DNA of 64,000 nucleotides from Euclidia mi (GCA_944739405.2 OX123186.2:90189034-90253033), one strand, 5' to 3'. Positions 1-11,022 are shown, counted from the stretch's first letter. The notes: generated from the letters alone by a model not told the origin. A program made the numbers and translations.

Positions 1-535
1 AAGCCGCTGTAAAATCGGCCAAAACACACTTGCGCAGGACAATCGGTGAATCTGTCCTTACCTTTGAGGAACTCGCAACTGTGTTTTGTAAGATTGAGGC
101 CGTTTTGAACTCTCGGCCATTGTGCCCGATCTCCTCAGATCCGAATGATTTGGAGGCCCTTACGCCGGGCCATTTTTTGATTGGTCGCCCACTTGTCGCC
201 TTGCCTGAGTACCCCTATATTGATACGAGACCTGGTCGTCTCTCGCGTTTTGAATTGGTACGCCAGATTACTCAGAGCTTTTGGAAACGCTGGAATTTGG
301 AATATTTGCACATACTCCAGCAACGCGTTAAGTGGACCGACAAGACCGATCCACCCAAGATTGGTGACCTCGTTTTGATCAAGGAGGCTAACCTTCCGCC
401 ACTCAGATGGCGCAGGGGGCGCATCCTTCATTTGGTAACTGGGGCTGATGGAGTTCCCCGATTTGCTGAGGTCTTGGTGGACGGTTCGATTCTGAGGAGA
501 GCGGTTGCAACATTGTCACGTCTACCAACCGATTA
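1..535 (+). CDS. BEL/Pao retrotransposon pol, C-terminal end (partial, enters from left edge)
   Basis: The reading frame is open from near the left edge to the TAG at 533-535. It encodes the end of an integrase region (LNSRPLCPISSDPNDLEALT, then GHFLIGRPL) followed by the small C-terminal domain typical of BEL/Pao pol (KIGDLVLIKEANLPPLRWRRG...). Methionine 30 lies inside the protein and is not a real start. The integrase inserts element DNA into the host genome and the tail domain is a family hallmark. The stop is followed by a GC-rich stretch (CCGGGGCGGG) and then the LTR. Seen: motifs and order. Inferred: the rest of the element lies to the left. The visible part has no break. Confidence 0.85.
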
Positions 536-567
536 GCGGACCGGTAGGCCGGTCCGGGGCGGGTGGA

Positions 568-1080
568 TGTTTGAAATAGAATTAGTTTTTATTATAAGTC
601 AAATCGATTAGATCGATTGAGTAACATTTTGTTTAGTCTATTGAAAATTTCTGACAATGGTCACACTGAACTGTCACTTCCGTTCGCTTCCGCTTGAAAA
701 ATTAACACGCCGTTTGCAAGCTCGCGTGCCTTGTACCTAAATTAAATTGATCGCCCTTTGAATTAACGCGAATTGAATCAACTCGTAATTAACTTAATAC
801 GTAATTGCCGCTTTTGACTTCCGGCAAGGTTTGTTGTAAATTGATGACATAGTGAACTTTTGTGAAAAGTTTTGTGAACCGCTAACGTGCATCGTGGTCT
901 GGAGAAGGACTTCGCCGAATTGTAAACTGGTATCCATTGATTCTCTTGTTATTTTGGCCAAAATTATAAGTTAATCTATAGGTCCACTTCAAGAACATCA
1001 CCAGGAGCTGTAAGGTAAAATCTTCTTATAACTACTTTATAATTTGTCATCGCTGAGAATCTCAGCAATATGTGTCAGAC
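568..1080 (+). repeat. Probable 3' LTR of the BEL/Pao element (right end uncertain)
   Basis: Starts with TGTTTGAAAT just after the GC-rich stretch that follows the pol stop, where a BEL 3' LTR is expected. I could not fix the right end because the 5' LTR is outside the window; a CA at 1080-1081 is one candidate and the true end may be nearer 1010. Confidence 0.5.
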
Positions 1081-1151
1081 ATTTGATTACTTTAGGACAA
1101 CTGGATGAATATAAATTAGCTTCCACTGTGCTTACAACCAATTCCCAGTAA

Positions 1152-1425
1152 GCCTACGGTAATTCTAGACAACGGGATTCCCCCACAAGTCTGTAATCCT
1201 TTTTATATTTATAGTTCTAAAAGCTTTTAAAACATCACTTGAATGTATATAGTGGAATGAGAAGTTACTGTAAAATGTAGTCATGTTTTCTTTTAAAAGA
1301 GATTCCGCTGCATTGGTTGATGAGTCCAAAGATCTAGTAATAACGGGGATATCAGTAAAAAAAACTTTCAAAAATGATGCAACTTTTGAGTCTGATGTAA
1401 TAGTGTCGTTATCAATGTTCAAACT
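1152..1425 (-). pseudogene. Fragment of a non-LTR retrotransposon ORF2
   Basis: The minus strand encodes about 85 residues (YNFSFHYIHSSDVLKAFRTI... ITDLWGNPV) resembling the linker between endonuclease and reverse transcriptase in Jockey/CR1-like LINEs, where a Lys/Arg-x-x-D-x-WG motif precedes the polymerase. It stops at both ends with no catalytic motif, so it is a truncated relic. Confidence 0.5.
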
Positions 1426-1429
1426 AAAT

Positions 1430-1990
1430 TAAGAACTTTTATATTCAACTTTCCCAGTCTCGCTGTTTATAATATTCCACGTTATTTTCATTTTATCGTT
1501 ACTACTCCTAATTCTTGCCGTACTCTTTGTCTTCAAGTAGTTCTTAAAAATGTATCTGCAATATTGTGTGGGCTTATAACACGATTACGTGATAGAAGTT
1601 ATCCCAAAGAGGATAATCAGAAGAGTCTATTTAATTAATTTTTTATTTTAGGTGTATAGTTTGGGATGAATATGTGCTTTAATTGACAAGCGATCCTATG
1701 GAACTATACTTGGCCAAGAACCGGAAAAACTTGAATTTAACCAATATGTATAATCGATGAAAAGTACCATTTTCATTTTAACTTGTTCACGTTTTCACTA
1801 TGAAAATAGTGTTAACCCATAGTCTACATGGACTACTACCACTAGCCAAGTGCGGATTGGCAGACTTCTGATGTTTTTCAAAGAAATTATGGAGAACTCT
1901 CAGATATGCAGGTTTTCTAATGTTTTCTTATAAATTATGATATTTTACTTTTTATTTTTTTAATGAAAAATATACGTATTTATTTTTCAG
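1430..1990. other. Non-coding AT-rich stretch, intron-like
   Basis: No gene or recognisable repeat seen. It leads into the pyrimidine-rich acceptor of the first FLYWCH exon. Confidence 0.4.
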
Positions 1991-2187
1991 TCACATTCAT
2001 CGGTGATCGCTTTTTACTTTGCCAAGGCTTCAAATTCACTAAACATCGGAATACGACTACGTCAAACGGCTTGAAGATTCGGTGGCATTGCGCCAAGCAG
2101 AAGAACGGATGTAGAGCAGTAATATTCACGGTGGGACTAGAAGTGACAACATATAATATGACACATACACACCCGCCGTCATTCTGA
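1991..2187 (+). CDS. mod(mdg4): V1: FLYWCH terminal exon, mod(mdg4)-like
   Basis: Starts after the acceptor TATTTTTCAG ending at 1990. The bases TC complete a codon begun upstream, then 64 codons run to TGA. The FLYWCH finger shows QGFKFTKHR, IRW (Trp31), Cys33, Cys40, His58 and His60. The spacing between the two Cys is one residue shorter than in V5, V6, V12 and V15. In mod(mdg4) such exons supply the variable C-terminus of a BTB protein and decide its protein partners and chromatin targets. No close AATAAA was seen after the stop. Assignment to mod(mdg4) is inferred from exon architecture and domain; the common exons are not in the window. Confidence 0.8.
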
Positions 2188-2454
2188 TGTGATATGAAGA
2201 TTATACGGTCTGTGTGGTGAACCTTGGGGTGGCCTATTTTCGGCAAATATAGGCTGACATGATAAATGCAGATAACGATTGTTGAGATGAAACTAGACTA
2301 AAAAGAGGAAAAAGAAACATATATAATATAACGCTTTTACACAGTTATGGCCCATACCCATTATAGAACATAGTCCTGGCAGTCCGTTACGTACACTACT
2401 GGGCTATCGCCGCTTATTAAAAGAGAAAAAAATATATGATATAAAAAATATATA
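2188..2454. other. Spacer, nothing recognised
   Basis: AT-rich sequence after V1; it may hold the V1 3' UTR. No domain or clear repeat seen. Confidence 0.4.
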
Positions 2455-2835
2455 TATAGGCTAACCTCGTTGGTGGTTACCAATGAGGTTTGCTACAATG
2501 TTACAGGCCGCCAAGAAGAACGACATTCCAATAGCGAACACAGGGCTCTGGCGAGGTGAGCATTGTTTGAATCGGAGTCAACGAGGAAACAACTGAACAG
2601 GCGCTCGCAGCCACGTGTACGGTGGACGCTAATTTTTGATAGAAATTGTAATAATTGTATTGTGAGTAATATTATAATGTGATCTATACACAACGGTTAT
2701 TTTACTTACATCTCCTAGCCCGACAACCCACACGCCCATACCAAATGAGATATGTTGAAGGAACAAATGATAGTAGAAGGACAAAATGGAAGAATTGCAG
2801 TAGAAATCCCTTAACCCACAGTCGAAAGACTTTAT
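2455..2835 (+). repeat. 381-bp exact direct repeat, copy 1
   Basis: Matches 6180-6560 base for base as far as I can read. Both copies begin near TATAGGCTAACCTCGTTGG and end at GTCGAAAGACTTTAT. It does not start with TG or end with CA, so it does not look like an LTR. It holds short open frames but no recognisable domain. Confidence 0.85.
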
Positions 2836-4060
2836 CAGAAGTGGTTACGAAGGGCAGATGAACAGGAGATGGCATTCGATCATGCAAAGACAGATCCCGT
2901 GTGAGTACCCATGATTTTCTTATCAATAACGAGGCGATTGTAACAAAGCCGTTACTAGCAACGTAGCCCGATTCTGCTCGTAAAATTACATTCCTGACGA
3001 TGTTGAAGCTGATATTGCAAGATGGTGAAGAAACACCAACATCATAATTGCGTTATTGGAATCGCCTTAAGCGACGCATTGAAGAGGCGCGCCGCGTTAA
3101 TATGAAATGTGACGGCCGCATTTTTAGGAATTGCTACTCACAAGGTTCGGCAAATTGAAGAGGTAATTACTGGATTGATTGTGAATCCAATACATACACC
3201 ATCATGTAAGCAAGGAGGTATCTCTTTAGCAACCTCAACAGGATAACCGACCTACTTTGTAATGCGACTGGCCGCAAATACAAATTTGACAACACGATGA
3301 CAGCTCAGTACAATTATGTCGTGCATCTAGTAAAATATCGCTGAAGAAAATTTCGAGAGCTAAAATATCGCGCTGCGATGATGATGGAAGAAACGTGTTT
3401 AGTTGCTGATTTATAATTTTACGAATCCTGCCACCACCGTGATCATCACAGGCACAAGATGGTAGTAAAGCAAATTTAAAGATGGTGTCGCTGTTATGAA
3501 AATGCTAAAGAGAAGATCGCCACTTATTTTCAGGTTTCAAAAGATATCAGAGAATACAGTTTAGCGTTTGTGAACTGAAACTGGTAAACGGTATGGTATC
3601 CACACCGACTGGTAAGTCACAGTTCCCCAGAAGATTTCATTTTACAGCGAGATAAAACAATTCCTAGGTTTGGTCTACATTTAGCATCCGTAAGCACAGC
3701 CGCGAAGGGTGAGTTGTGTTATACACTTATGGTTATAATAGCATGGTATAGTTATTGCTTGAAAGATATGGTACCTACAGTATTAATTTTGGGACAACAG
3801 AACATTTAGTGGTGTCTCACGACTGAGATTGAGTCTGAATACCACTTGTGAGCTTTGAAAATGCTATCAGTGACACAACTAGTCAGTTTTCGTCAGTATC
3901 TTGATGGTCAACATCTTACTATTCAGACTAACAGAATTTCGCTGCTATTCCTTGAAAGCGTCTACTAAGACAATTTGTCACATGTTCATAGATTGCATCC
4001 GTTTCTCTTATGATGTTGCTGTCATGTAGTATGATGTTGCTGTCATGTAGTGAGACGTGA
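2836..4060. other. Decayed repetitive sequence of unknown origin
   Basis: Continues from copy 1 of the 381-bp repeat. Short broken frames such as ERLYQKWLRRADEQEMAFD near 2825-2880, interrupted by stops, suggest an old mobile-element ORF. A 21-bp tandem duplication (about 4010-4050, unit ATGATGTTGCTGTCATGTAGT) lies just before the SINE. Confidence 0.35.
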
Positions 4061-4295
4061 CTGCCTCCGTGGTCCAGTGGATAGCGTGCGTATACGACTG
4101 CTGATCGGAGGTCACGGGTTCGATTCCCGGGTCGGGCAAAAGTGTAATTAAGTTTTTCCGAATTCTCAGTATGATATGCCGGGTAACGGCAATTGGCTCG
4201 TCCCCTATTACGTGGGACTTAACAATTCATGTCGAAATGTGGGTGTAATATGTATGCTCTACCTACTCCTTCGGGGATACAGGCGTGAGTCTATA
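4061..4295 (+). repeat. SINE family 1, tRNA-headed, near full length
   Basis: The head has tRNA-like promoter boxes (TCCAGTGGATAGCGTGCG and GGGTTCGATTCCCGGGTCGG). The body carries the shared blocks GGCAATTGGCTCG, CCCTATTACGTGGGACT and CTTCGGGGATACAGGCGTGAG. Related copies lie at 8772, 22828, 23640 (-) and 30237. It is not a tRNA gene, because the cloverleaf 3' half continues into the SINE body. Confidence 0.75.
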
Positions 4296-4479
4296 GTGAG
4301 ACGTCAAATGGCATATGCCGAGCTTTTGTCTAGAATCTCTTTAGCTCCCTTGTCTTATAGAGCCAAAAACTTTAATTGCGAGTTAGTTAACCTCAAACTC
4401 CTTTAGTTTTGAACACTAGACTTTTGATAAGGTTGTAAATTATGTCAAATTAAACAATAGTTGATTTCAGGCAACCTTA

Positions 4480-4745
4480 AGTGTCAGTGAGCTAGTCAAA
4501 TCTGCACATTACAAGGACTGATGGGCGATGGAGCAAGCATGTCCTGCTAGAGTGGAGAACGCGACTCAGTAAGCGTAAGGATGGCTGGCCCCCTGCTAGG
4601 TGGACCGACGCCGACGACCTGAATAAGTTAGCTGGGATGGACTTGATGCGGAAGACTGAAGACCGTGTACTGTGGCGCATGTTCAAAAAGGGCCTATGCA
4701 CAGCAGTGGACTCCGGTAGGCTGATTGATTGGTTACAGGTAAAGC
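4480..4745 (+). pseudogene. 3' fragment of an RTE-like LINE ORF
   Basis: Encodes the C-terminal tail of an RTE-type polyprotein (VLLEWRTRLSKRKDGWPPAR, then WTDADDLNKLAGMDLMRK), similar in plan to the tail of the longer RTE copy at 34420-36346. The polymerase is missing: a 5'-truncated insertion. Confidence 0.6.
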
Positions 4746-4899
4746 AGAAACAGGCTCCTGATATTCAGAACCTAGCACGAATAAGCCTCTGTTGGATTCA
4801 ACGGTCAGGTGAAGTGGGCACATGCGTAGCTTAAATCAATCCGCTATATGTCATCGTACCTACTACCTTTGTATCATCTTCGCCCGTTACACAAATAGT

Positions 4900-5460
4900 G
4901 CACGATTGGCGTAGTGGTTAAAGCGACCATCTCACCACTTCATACTGTGCCGAGTGTCGTAGGTTCATTCCTACACGAGACAATACTTTGTATGGTCGTC
5001 TAACACCGCTTCACACTGTGCTTGTTTTATCGTTCACAACAGATTGACAAATTTAAGCAACGCTTGCATAGGTCGCCACTCGGATGGATGTGGCATTTAC
5101 ATTTGACCGTTACCGAGCTTCGGAGGGCACGGAAAGTTGTTAGTCCCGGTTCTTGTCTCAGGATAAGAATCGTTAGGCCATGTCGGAAGCCTTCGGGCGG
5201 TCTGCAAACTCTGACACCAGAGTTGGCCACACACACACACACACATACGATAAACAAACAAACAAACAACACTGTGCTTAGTGTTATGGGTTCAATCCCC
5301 ATACGAAACACTGTGAGTAATCCACAAATGGTGGCTTTGTCTGTGCGAACTTGATCTCTGTTGGTTGTATGGTTGTAAAGTCCACGCGACACATTATTTT
5401 TAGCTAGTGCACGAGAGATGACTTCAAGAAATGTACAGTGGAAATTCGTCACTCAACTAG
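4900..5460 (+). repeat. tRNA-headed SINE-like repeat, degraded
   Basis: Contains CGATTGGCGTAGTGGTTAAA followed by GTGTCGTAGGTTCATTCCTACACGAGAC, a tRNA-like head with diverged B box, and a second similar unit ending TGGGTTCAATCCCCATACGAAAC near 5285-5310. A (CA)n run sits at 5228-5246. Open frames here are incidental. Confidence 0.45.
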
Positions 5461-6179
5461 TTTTAGATAACCTTCTCTGAATAAAAGTAAAGCATCAATA
5501 GCTTTGTTCACAAGTAGGCTCATTAACTTGTATGCTTCAGGGTTTTGAAGGGTAGAAATATTTACTACTCTAACCAAGATCTGCGATGAGGATGAAGTGC
5601 CAGCGATTAATGGTAACAAAATTGAACAGTCCTAAGAAACCGACGGTGAGACAGCGTCCATTCCTGATGAGAAGAAATCACTGCTGCCAGCGTCGATAGT
5701 CTCCACACCGTAGGATGACTCGCTAAGTAATTATGACTTGAGTAAAAGTATGTGTGTACTTACGTGTGTTGTATAGTAAGTTGTTTAAGTCGATCGGAAG
5801 GGCCCAGTATGCCCTGTCCATGATTAAAAGGGGCCTAGTACGCCCAGTCAGCACTCATTTGTTGAAAGGGCCTTGTCAGCTGAGCCTGATAAGCCTGTGT
5901 AGCATTTTGGTATTCGGTCAGTAGGACCTGGTACCCCAAGAGGTGCCATGGTTATACTATGCCTGTACCATGGTTGGTATACTAAGCAGTAGCGATGTAT
6001 TTCATTCTGGTCATGGTTGGTATACTACGCAGTAGCGATGTATTTCATTCTGGTCAGAAAAGGCCGAGCGAATGTTAATGTGCATCTTTACTCATTGAAC
6101 AGGTCTGGAGGAATAATGCTGCGTCCTGTAGATCCTGGACACCATGCGCACGAGGTCGTGCGATTCGTCAGAATGGCCG
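5461..6179. repeat. Repetitive spacer with a short tandem duplication
   Basis: A unit of about 44 bp (CATGGTTGGTATACTA[A/C]GCAGTAGCGATG...) is present twice in tandem at about 5968-6056. Around 5800-5950 several short GGGCC-containing phrases recur. No gene seen. Confidence 0.5.
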
Positions 6180-6560
6180 TATAGGCTAACCTCGTTGGTG
6201 GTTACCAATGAGGTTTGCTACAATGTTACAGGCCGCCAAGAAGAACGACATTCCAATAGCGAACACAGGGCTCTGGCGAGGTGAGCATTGTTTGAATCGG
6301 AGTCAACGAGGAAACAACTGAACAGGCGCTCGCAGCCACGTGTACGGTGGACGCTAATTTTTGATAGAAATTGTAATAATTGTATTGTGAGTAATATTAT
6401 AATGTGATCTATACACAACGGTTATTTTACTTACATCTCCTAGCCCGACAACCCACACGCCCATACCAAATGAGATATGTTGAAGGAACAAATGATAGTA
6501 GAAGGACAAAATGGAAGAATTGCAGTAGAAATCCCTTAACCCACAGTCGAAAGACTTTAT
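6180..6560 (+). repeat. 381-bp exact direct repeat, copy 2
   Basis: Second copy, 3725 bp downstream of copy 1. It ends at the same GACTTTAT and then continues into unrelated AT-rich sequence. Confidence 0.85.
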
Positions 6561-6985
6561 ATATTTTATTTATACTTATATTTATATTGAAGTGGATTAT
6601 CTGTTGTACCTGGAGTGCTTTCTTCGTTAAAATAGCTATAATTTATCCTATTTTAAGCCTATGGCATTGTTCTATGATAATAAAGAGTAATTTTCTCTTA
6701 CTGCTTTGAGTCCTTTCATTTGAATCCGAGACCCTCTGCGTAGCAGTCTGGCGGTCTCTTCATTCAGATATCGCTGCTTCTACTTCTTGAGTCCTTTGTG
6801 AAGTCAGAAATGTGTACATCCAAAAAAATAATCTATTGTAATATGTAATAATATAATTATAAAATATTCTTCCAAATACACACATCACCGTCTAGTCCCA
6901 AGCTAAGCAGAGCTTGTGTTATGGGTACTAGAAAATGGATAAAATTACATATATACTTTTTTTGTAAATACATACATATTATACC
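6561..6985. other. AT-rich spacer with a SINE family 2 fragment
   Basis: A minus-strand tRNA-headed SINE piece lies at about 6725-6790 (CGAGACCCTCTGCGTAGCAG followed by CAGATATCGCTGCT), related to the copies at 33520 (-) and 51163 (+). Nothing else recognised. Confidence 0.5.
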
Positions 6986-7548
6986 TTTTTTTTGGTGTCG
7001 GGTTGGAAAATCCTCATTGAGTCCCTTCGTCCTGGGGGGGAAGGACGAAGGGGACTGTCAGACTCTTACTGAATAAAAACCAACCCGTGCTCCTCATGTA
7101 CCCATGTGTCAGAGGGTAGGGTTTCACCGAAGCATTCCTCGCTACCCCCCGACGGGTATTGGCCCGCCAGATGGTCAGGCGGGCCTCGAACGAAACCCCC
7201 TTGGCGGCGGATTAAGGTGTTGAGCTCCGCCGCCAAAACACCCAGCGGCCGCAGAGGATAGGGTGGACGGCAACGCAACACTGCATCTCCTCTTCCTCTG
7301 CGGCCCCACCGCGACGCAACAATGGTGCGCCCCCATTTGGTCGCGGGAGATAAGGCGCGCGGCAACGCAACACCGACACGCCTCTCCTCCCGCGACCGCA
7401 GCTGACTGCGAGGGATAGACAGAACTGACCCTCGCACCCGCACCTGTGGACGCATCCTACGCAGGCCTCACTCAAGCCCACGTGGAGCATCCCCTCCCGG
7501 AATTCCGCTTAGCTTCACCATGGGAGAAAATCAAACCCACGGGAACTT
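6986..7548 (-). mobile_element. GC-rich poly(A)-tailed retroposon, copy 1
   Basis: In minus orientation: the left end is a T run (the poly(A) tail of the other strand) followed by GTGTCGGGTTGGAAAATCCTC. The body is strikingly GC-rich (GGCCGCAGAGGATAGGGTGG, GCGCGCGGCAACGCAACACC). Copy 2 follows directly and shares these blocks. The minus frame ends with CFGETLPSDTWVHEEHGLVF in both copies, suggesting a former coding or structured end, but no catalytic domain is recognised. Confidence 0.65.
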
Positions 7549-7972
7549 TTTTTTTTTTTAGTGTCGGGTTGGAAAATCCTCATGGAGTCCCTCCGCCCTG
7601 GGGGGAAGGACGAAGGGGACTGAAGACTCTTACTGACTAAAAACCAACCCGTGCTCCTCATGTACCCATGTGTCGGAGGGTAGGGTTTCACCGAAGCATT
7701 CCTCGCTACCACCCGACGGGTATTGGCCCGCCAGATAGTCAGGCGGGCCCCGAACGAAACCCCGTTGGCGGCGGATGATGGTGTTGGGCTCCGCCGCCAA
7801 AACACCCAGCGGCCGCAGAGGATAGGGTGGTCGGCAACGCAACACCTCATCTCCTCTTCCTCTGCGGCCCACCGTGACGCAACAATGGTGCGCCCACATT
7901 TGGTCGCGGAAGATAGGGCGCGCGGCAACGCAACACCGACACGCCTCTCCTCCCGCGACCGCACCCGACTGT
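7549..7972 (-). mobile_element. GC-rich poly(A)-tailed retroposon, copy 2 (shorter)
   Basis: Starts with a run of 13 T then AGTGTCGGGTTGGAAAATCC and repeats copy 1 with scattered substitutions. It stops at CCGCACCCGACTG, about 110 bp earlier than copy 1, so it is 5'-truncated in minus orientation. The head-to-tail layout fits independent insertion at the A/T-rich end of the first copy, or tandem duplication. Confidence 0.65.
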
Positions 7973-8411
7973 TATATTTTTATTTATGTATTTGATGTAA
8001 ATGATATATTATTTTGTCATTCTTATCTTTAATTAACTCCTTTACGCCCTATGGATTGATCCATGATCAATATCATTATCCTTATTGTGAATATATATGA
8101 CTAATAGTTTATGGAATATGGTAGATTTTGAATCTTTTAGAGCAACGATTCGCTGACAATGTAATTTTTTTGACGAATTGCTATCATGATCTATTAATAT
8201 TTTTAAGACAAATAATCCTCAAATAGCAGGTGTAAGCTCAAAAAAGATTAAAAATTACAATCCTCTAACTTTATTCATCTTTTCTAGTACTTGAAAAGTA
8301 ACAGAGATAAGCTCCAGAAAACCAGAGCGTAGATATTAATTGTGTTCTCTTTCACTAACATTATCACAAAACGCTGAAAGAAAATATCCAATATACACGA
8401 TGTCAAAATAC
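7973..8411. other. AT-rich spacer, nothing recognised
   Basis: No domain, repeat or splice-linked frame identified. Confidence 0.4.
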
Positions 8412-8698
8412 CCATTACCAAGCCGAAGTCTACTCATTTTGCACATCATGCTAAGTTATACTAAGCTAAAAATAATAACTAAAAAACGAATCTCCTTTTT
8501 AAGCAAACACATTTTAAAATCCACAATGTATAGCACCCGTGTGCAATGCTTCCTACATATCCATGGGTCACATGGGTGCATAGGACATCTATAAAACAAA
8601 CTGGTGCGAGAAATGCAACGATTTTGTACCTAATTAGAAATGTTCGTAATTATTGGTACAATATGGGATTTCAATTTTCGCTAAGGGTCTTTTTAAAC
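8412..8698 (+). repeat. Dispersed repeat, copy 1
   Basis: Shares ACCAAGCCGAAGTCTACTC, CATAGGACAT, GATTTTGTACCTAATTA and AAGGGTCTTTTTAAA, in the same order, with 38861-39216. The identity of the family is unknown to me. Confidence 0.6.
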
Positions 8699-8771
8699 TC
8701 TAAACGGGTCCTTAATGTCCCAGAAGTTGAATAATGCATTTCTTATCGCAATTCATATGTATACATTTCCC

Positions 8772-8855
8772 CATGCCCGGTACGGCAATAGGCTCGCACC
8801 CTATTATCTACGTGGGACCTAAAAATTCATGGCGACATGTGGGTGTAATATTACA
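8772..8855 (+). repeat. SINE family 1, body fragment
   Basis: Holds CCCGGTACGGCAATAGGCTC, CCCTATTATCTACGTGGGAC and the GGGTGTAATA block of family 1, without the tRNA head. Confidence 0.6.
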
Positions 8856-9002
8856 CCTCACTATGTAAATATGGTTTCGAGCAGAAGATCAGATGGCAAA
8901 CGCTATGAGGAAAAGCTAATAGGGTTCTGTAAATTTTGGAGTATACATAAATACCTAATAAATATTTTTTTATATTTCAGCAAACAACTACACTACTACA
9001 AG

Positions 9003-9196
9003 TCAAACACAGAATAAAAGAAGAAATGAATAGTAAATATTGTACTTCCTGTTACCAAAAATTCAAGTCCTTTGGGTTTACAAGTCGTGAGGCGGCTCGG
9101 AGAGTGAAGAAAATTAACACAGCATGTGTCACCTGCAAAATAGCTATATGCGCTGAATGTTTCTATATGTATCATATATCTATGGATGATGATTGA
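9003..9196 (+). CDS. Candidate Cys-rich terminal exon (piggyBac-CRD-like), acceptor uncertain
   Basis: Encodes about 63 residues ending in a Cys-rich module: YCTSCYQKF, then about 25 residues, CVTCKIAICAECFYMYH, stop TGA at 9194-9196. The pattern C-x2-C ... C-x2-C-x4-C-x2-C-F-x3-Y-H resembles the C-terminal domain of piggyBac transposases and the exons at 38128 and 51704. The strong acceptor TATATTTCAG ends at 8980 and keeps the Cys frame open, but in phase 0. The two-base phase used by all other exons needs the weaker ACTACAAG ending at 9002. So this is either a real exon with an odd acceptor, a frame-shifted relic, or a stray transposase end. No close AATAAA was found. Confidence 0.45.
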
Positions 9197-10599
9197 AAAT
9201 TCTTAAGGAGAACGTAGACTGGGAAAAGTTCAGAATCATTTCTGTGTAATGTAACGTTTAACGGTTATTATTTATTTATTTTTAAAACATTTTTATAAAA
9301 TCGTTGGGTGGTGTAGAGATAACTGTGGCTGTCACATTATGAATGAATTGTCATGACGGTTACGTTGAACGCAGCATCAAGCATTCGCAGAGAACAGATA
9401 ATAAAAAAACTATTGATTACTAATAAACTGATTTAAATAATAGTTACAGGTAGCACGCCACTGCGTAATGTTGATGTTGTGCATGTATTGTTAGAGAGAG
9501 ATACAGGGGGCCTTTAATGTTGCGTTCTCTCTCCCACCGGCGGACACGAATAGGCCCCACTCTGCCACTCTATTCTAATATCTCTATGGTGACACGACGC
9601 TCGACTAGTTTTATCGTCCTTGTCGTAAGGGCCATGATTGAGTGAGATGCAACGATATAAGATATCGTTGCATCTCACTCAAACATGGCCCTTACTGGCG
9701 CACGAGCAGAAGAGGGGATGAAACTCGTTGAGATGATGCAAGGGGCGGGAAAGAATCATTTACAAAGTCTGGGATACACACAATTTGGATTACCACATCT
9801 GTGCAGTATATCGCTCGTGTAAGAAAAATATTTGTATAGCTAATTACTTTCGACTTCAAACACCATATTTCAACAGTAAGTCAGTTCATTATTCAATCAT
9901 ATAACAATGATGTTTCCTGCAATTAACATAAATTATAATTTATGTTAATTTATTTTATATATTACTTATTCATCATTCAACACGTTAAAATAATAACAGT
10001 TTCATTCACCAATTATTTACTGTTAAAAGTCATTTTGTTAAAATGTATAGTTTTACTAACCCTTGATTTTAATAATTTATTTGTAAGATTACAATAATAT
10101 TTGTTTATTAGAACTTTAATTTTACGGTCAATAAGGTACAGTTTTCTTTACCACCCAGCCAGGTACCTCGTAAATAAGTTAAATAATAAAATTGTTAAAT
10201 TGTTCTCAACTAGCTACCACCCTGCTCTGTTAGTCATTAAATATTATATTTAATTATTATTATTTTAATGTTGATAATTTTAAAAATACTATTTCTTGAT
10301 ATTATTTTACTCTTGTATAAAGTTATTTAAAAAGCAATATTTTTTTATTTTTCTTTACTCAAATTCAGTCTCGTATAAGTTTGGCATTTATGTAATATAA
10401 AAATAATTTAGGTTACTTGGTCTATCTTTATTTCATGTAGCAAGACTTTGGAGATGATTTTGTGAGGCTGTGAGTACTTCGAGTCTTCATTGGTAGATCC
10501 TTCTTTATATGCAGCTAAATAGAAAAAAATGAAATTTTATTAATATGTAATTGAGACAGCATGAGACATAATACTTACGTATTTTTTTGCTCTTTTTGT
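9197..10599. other. AT-rich spacer with one long hairpin
   Basis: No coding frame supported. The hairpin at 9625-9695 is listed separately. The rest, especially 9850-10560, is A/T-rich low-complexity sequence. Confidence 0.5.
9625..9695. repeat. Near-perfect 71-nt hairpin
   Basis: The left arm GTAAGGGCCATGATTGAGTG... (34 nt) pairs with the right arm ending ...CATGGCCCTTAC, with one mismatch and a three-base loop (AAG). Confidence 0.8.
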
Positions 10600-10867
10600 T
10601 GTGCGCGGGGTGTTATGCGAGGGTGTTTAGTGAATATCAAAGATCTAGATTTGAGACTAAAATTTTTATTGTAATGTTCTTACAAGGTCAAAGTTTGTCC
10701 TTAATGATAATGTTATAAAACTACGTAAATGTTAAAAGAAATGTTGAATGTTAGGAATGCACCCGGTCCGTACGACACACGTTTATGCACTGAGTTGTAG
10801 CTTGTGTAAGTTGCAATGATTTTATAAATTGCTGCGTTAGCAAGTGTTCGGTTGCTTGGACCGAACA
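10600..10867 (-). repeat. BEL/Pao element, 3' LTR
   Basis: Matches 18723-19006 apart from an 18-bp gap and a few substitutions. Read on the minus strand it starts TGTTCGGTCCAAGCAACC and ends near ...CCCGCGCACA. TGTT just outside the left end (10597-10600) and just right of the other LTR (19007-19010) may be the target duplication; the exact edge is ambiguous by a base or two. Confidence 0.85.
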
Positions 10868-11022
10868 TATTCCGGGGCGGCAAAGATGACAATGAGATGA
10901 TAATGAGATGATAGCAAAATAGTGTTAGGTATGAAAATGAGATGATATTAAAGTAATGTTAGATATGATTACACAGTATATAATAAAAATAATACAAAAT
11001 TCTAAAAAATAGGTATAGGTCT

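Noticed and set aside
3537..3660. Acceptor-like TTATTTTCAG followed by a 40-codon open frame
   Set aside because: No FLYWCH or Cys-rich pattern, and it lies in decayed repeat sequence.
4061..4135. tRNA gene-like sequence with A and B boxes
   Set aside because: It continues directly into a repeated SINE body found at several other places in the window, and no complete cloverleaf with matching acceptor stem is evident.
2455..6560. 381-bp repeats as LTRs of a 4.1-kb retrotransposon
   Set aside because: Ends are not TG...CA, no primer site or polypurine tract is visible, and no gag or pol lies between.
7066..7964. Overlapping long open frames on the minus strand (85-149 codons)
   Set aside because: They follow from the high GC content of two retroposon copies; no domain is recognised and frames are not conserved except the short end.
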